A stretch of 64,000 nt of DNA from Mesostigma viride (Eukaryota; Streptophyta; Mesostigmatophyceae; Mesostigmatales; Mesostigmataceae): assembly GCA_009746045.1 (NCBI GenBank), contig RPFO01000156.1, positions 6,616,125 through 6,680,124 on the forward strand, in the 5' to 3' direction. The notes beneath the pieces were generated by a model that saw only the letters and a list, made by a program, of their open reading frames with translations, was not told the origin of the DNA and made no database searches. The first letter of the stretch is position 1; every line of letters begins with the position of its first letter. Of this stretch, positions 63,831 through 64,000 are shown in pieces. Both the position numbers and the translations under genes were made by a program.

Positions 63831-64000
63831 CTCAAGTCTGCCATGCGCACTCCGTTGATCGGTTGTACAGAGACCTACTGGTAGCGCCACACATTGTCGT
63901 GCACTTAAATACACAAACAGCTTGGGACGTGATCCTGGTCGCACTTGCATATGCAGGCTTTTAGGCAGCCAATGACGTTTAGGCGCTTGTCGCAACTCTT

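Overview
The window is nuclear DNA of an intron-rich eukaryote, most likely an alga or other protist. Evidence: GC-rich spliced exons with GTGAG/GTAAG-type donors, introns packed with simple repeats, a tRNA with a canonical intron after position 37, and several families of eukaryotic transposable elements. TGTAA hexamer-like poly(A) signals just downstream of two genes fit a green alga, but the species cannot be named from sequence alone. The exon models below were built by hand: each exon was joined to the next by matching GT-AG (once GC-AG) sites with reading phase.

Layout. (1) 91-710 (+): last exon of an FtsH-type protease entering from the left edge. (2) 711-5189: no gene, but a LINE ORF1 fragment split by a piggyBac-like element, and a TA-target element inserted in a dispersed repeat. 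(3) 5190-30619 (-): one 24-exon gene for a protein of about 2,370 residues with coiled coils, a polyQ tract, an EF-hand and low-complexity tails; I do not recognise the family. (4) 30620-31330: short divergent intergenic region. (5) 31331-34413 (+): two-exon copper amine oxidase with all catalytic residues. (6) 34.6-39.8 kb: gene-poor, with nested SINE-like repeats, tetranucleotide repeats and a Mutator-like MITE. (7) 40048-50070 (+): seven-exon gene with four repeats resembling the acidic N-terminal domain of hnRNP Q/R and a Gly-rich linker; its introns carry large CCTG, GTC/GCC, GGGGGC and GCGT expansions. (8) 50393-50641 MITE and 50987-51095 (-) tRNA-Arg(ACG) with a 36-nt intron. (9) 51451-56149 (+): five-exon glutaredoxin-2-type protein. 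(10) 56.3-64 kb: dispersed repeats, a degenerate LINE ORF1, a 1.36-kb hAT-like element with perfect 8-bp target duplication, and at the right edge a probable first exon with a signal/anchor segment.

The genes do not form an obvious pathway. The most striking non-gene signal is that introns of both large genes repeatedly hold degenerate tandem copies of the adjoining splice junction (exon end plus donor or acceptor). Several introns also carry G-rich tracts after the donor and C-rich tracts before the acceptor.
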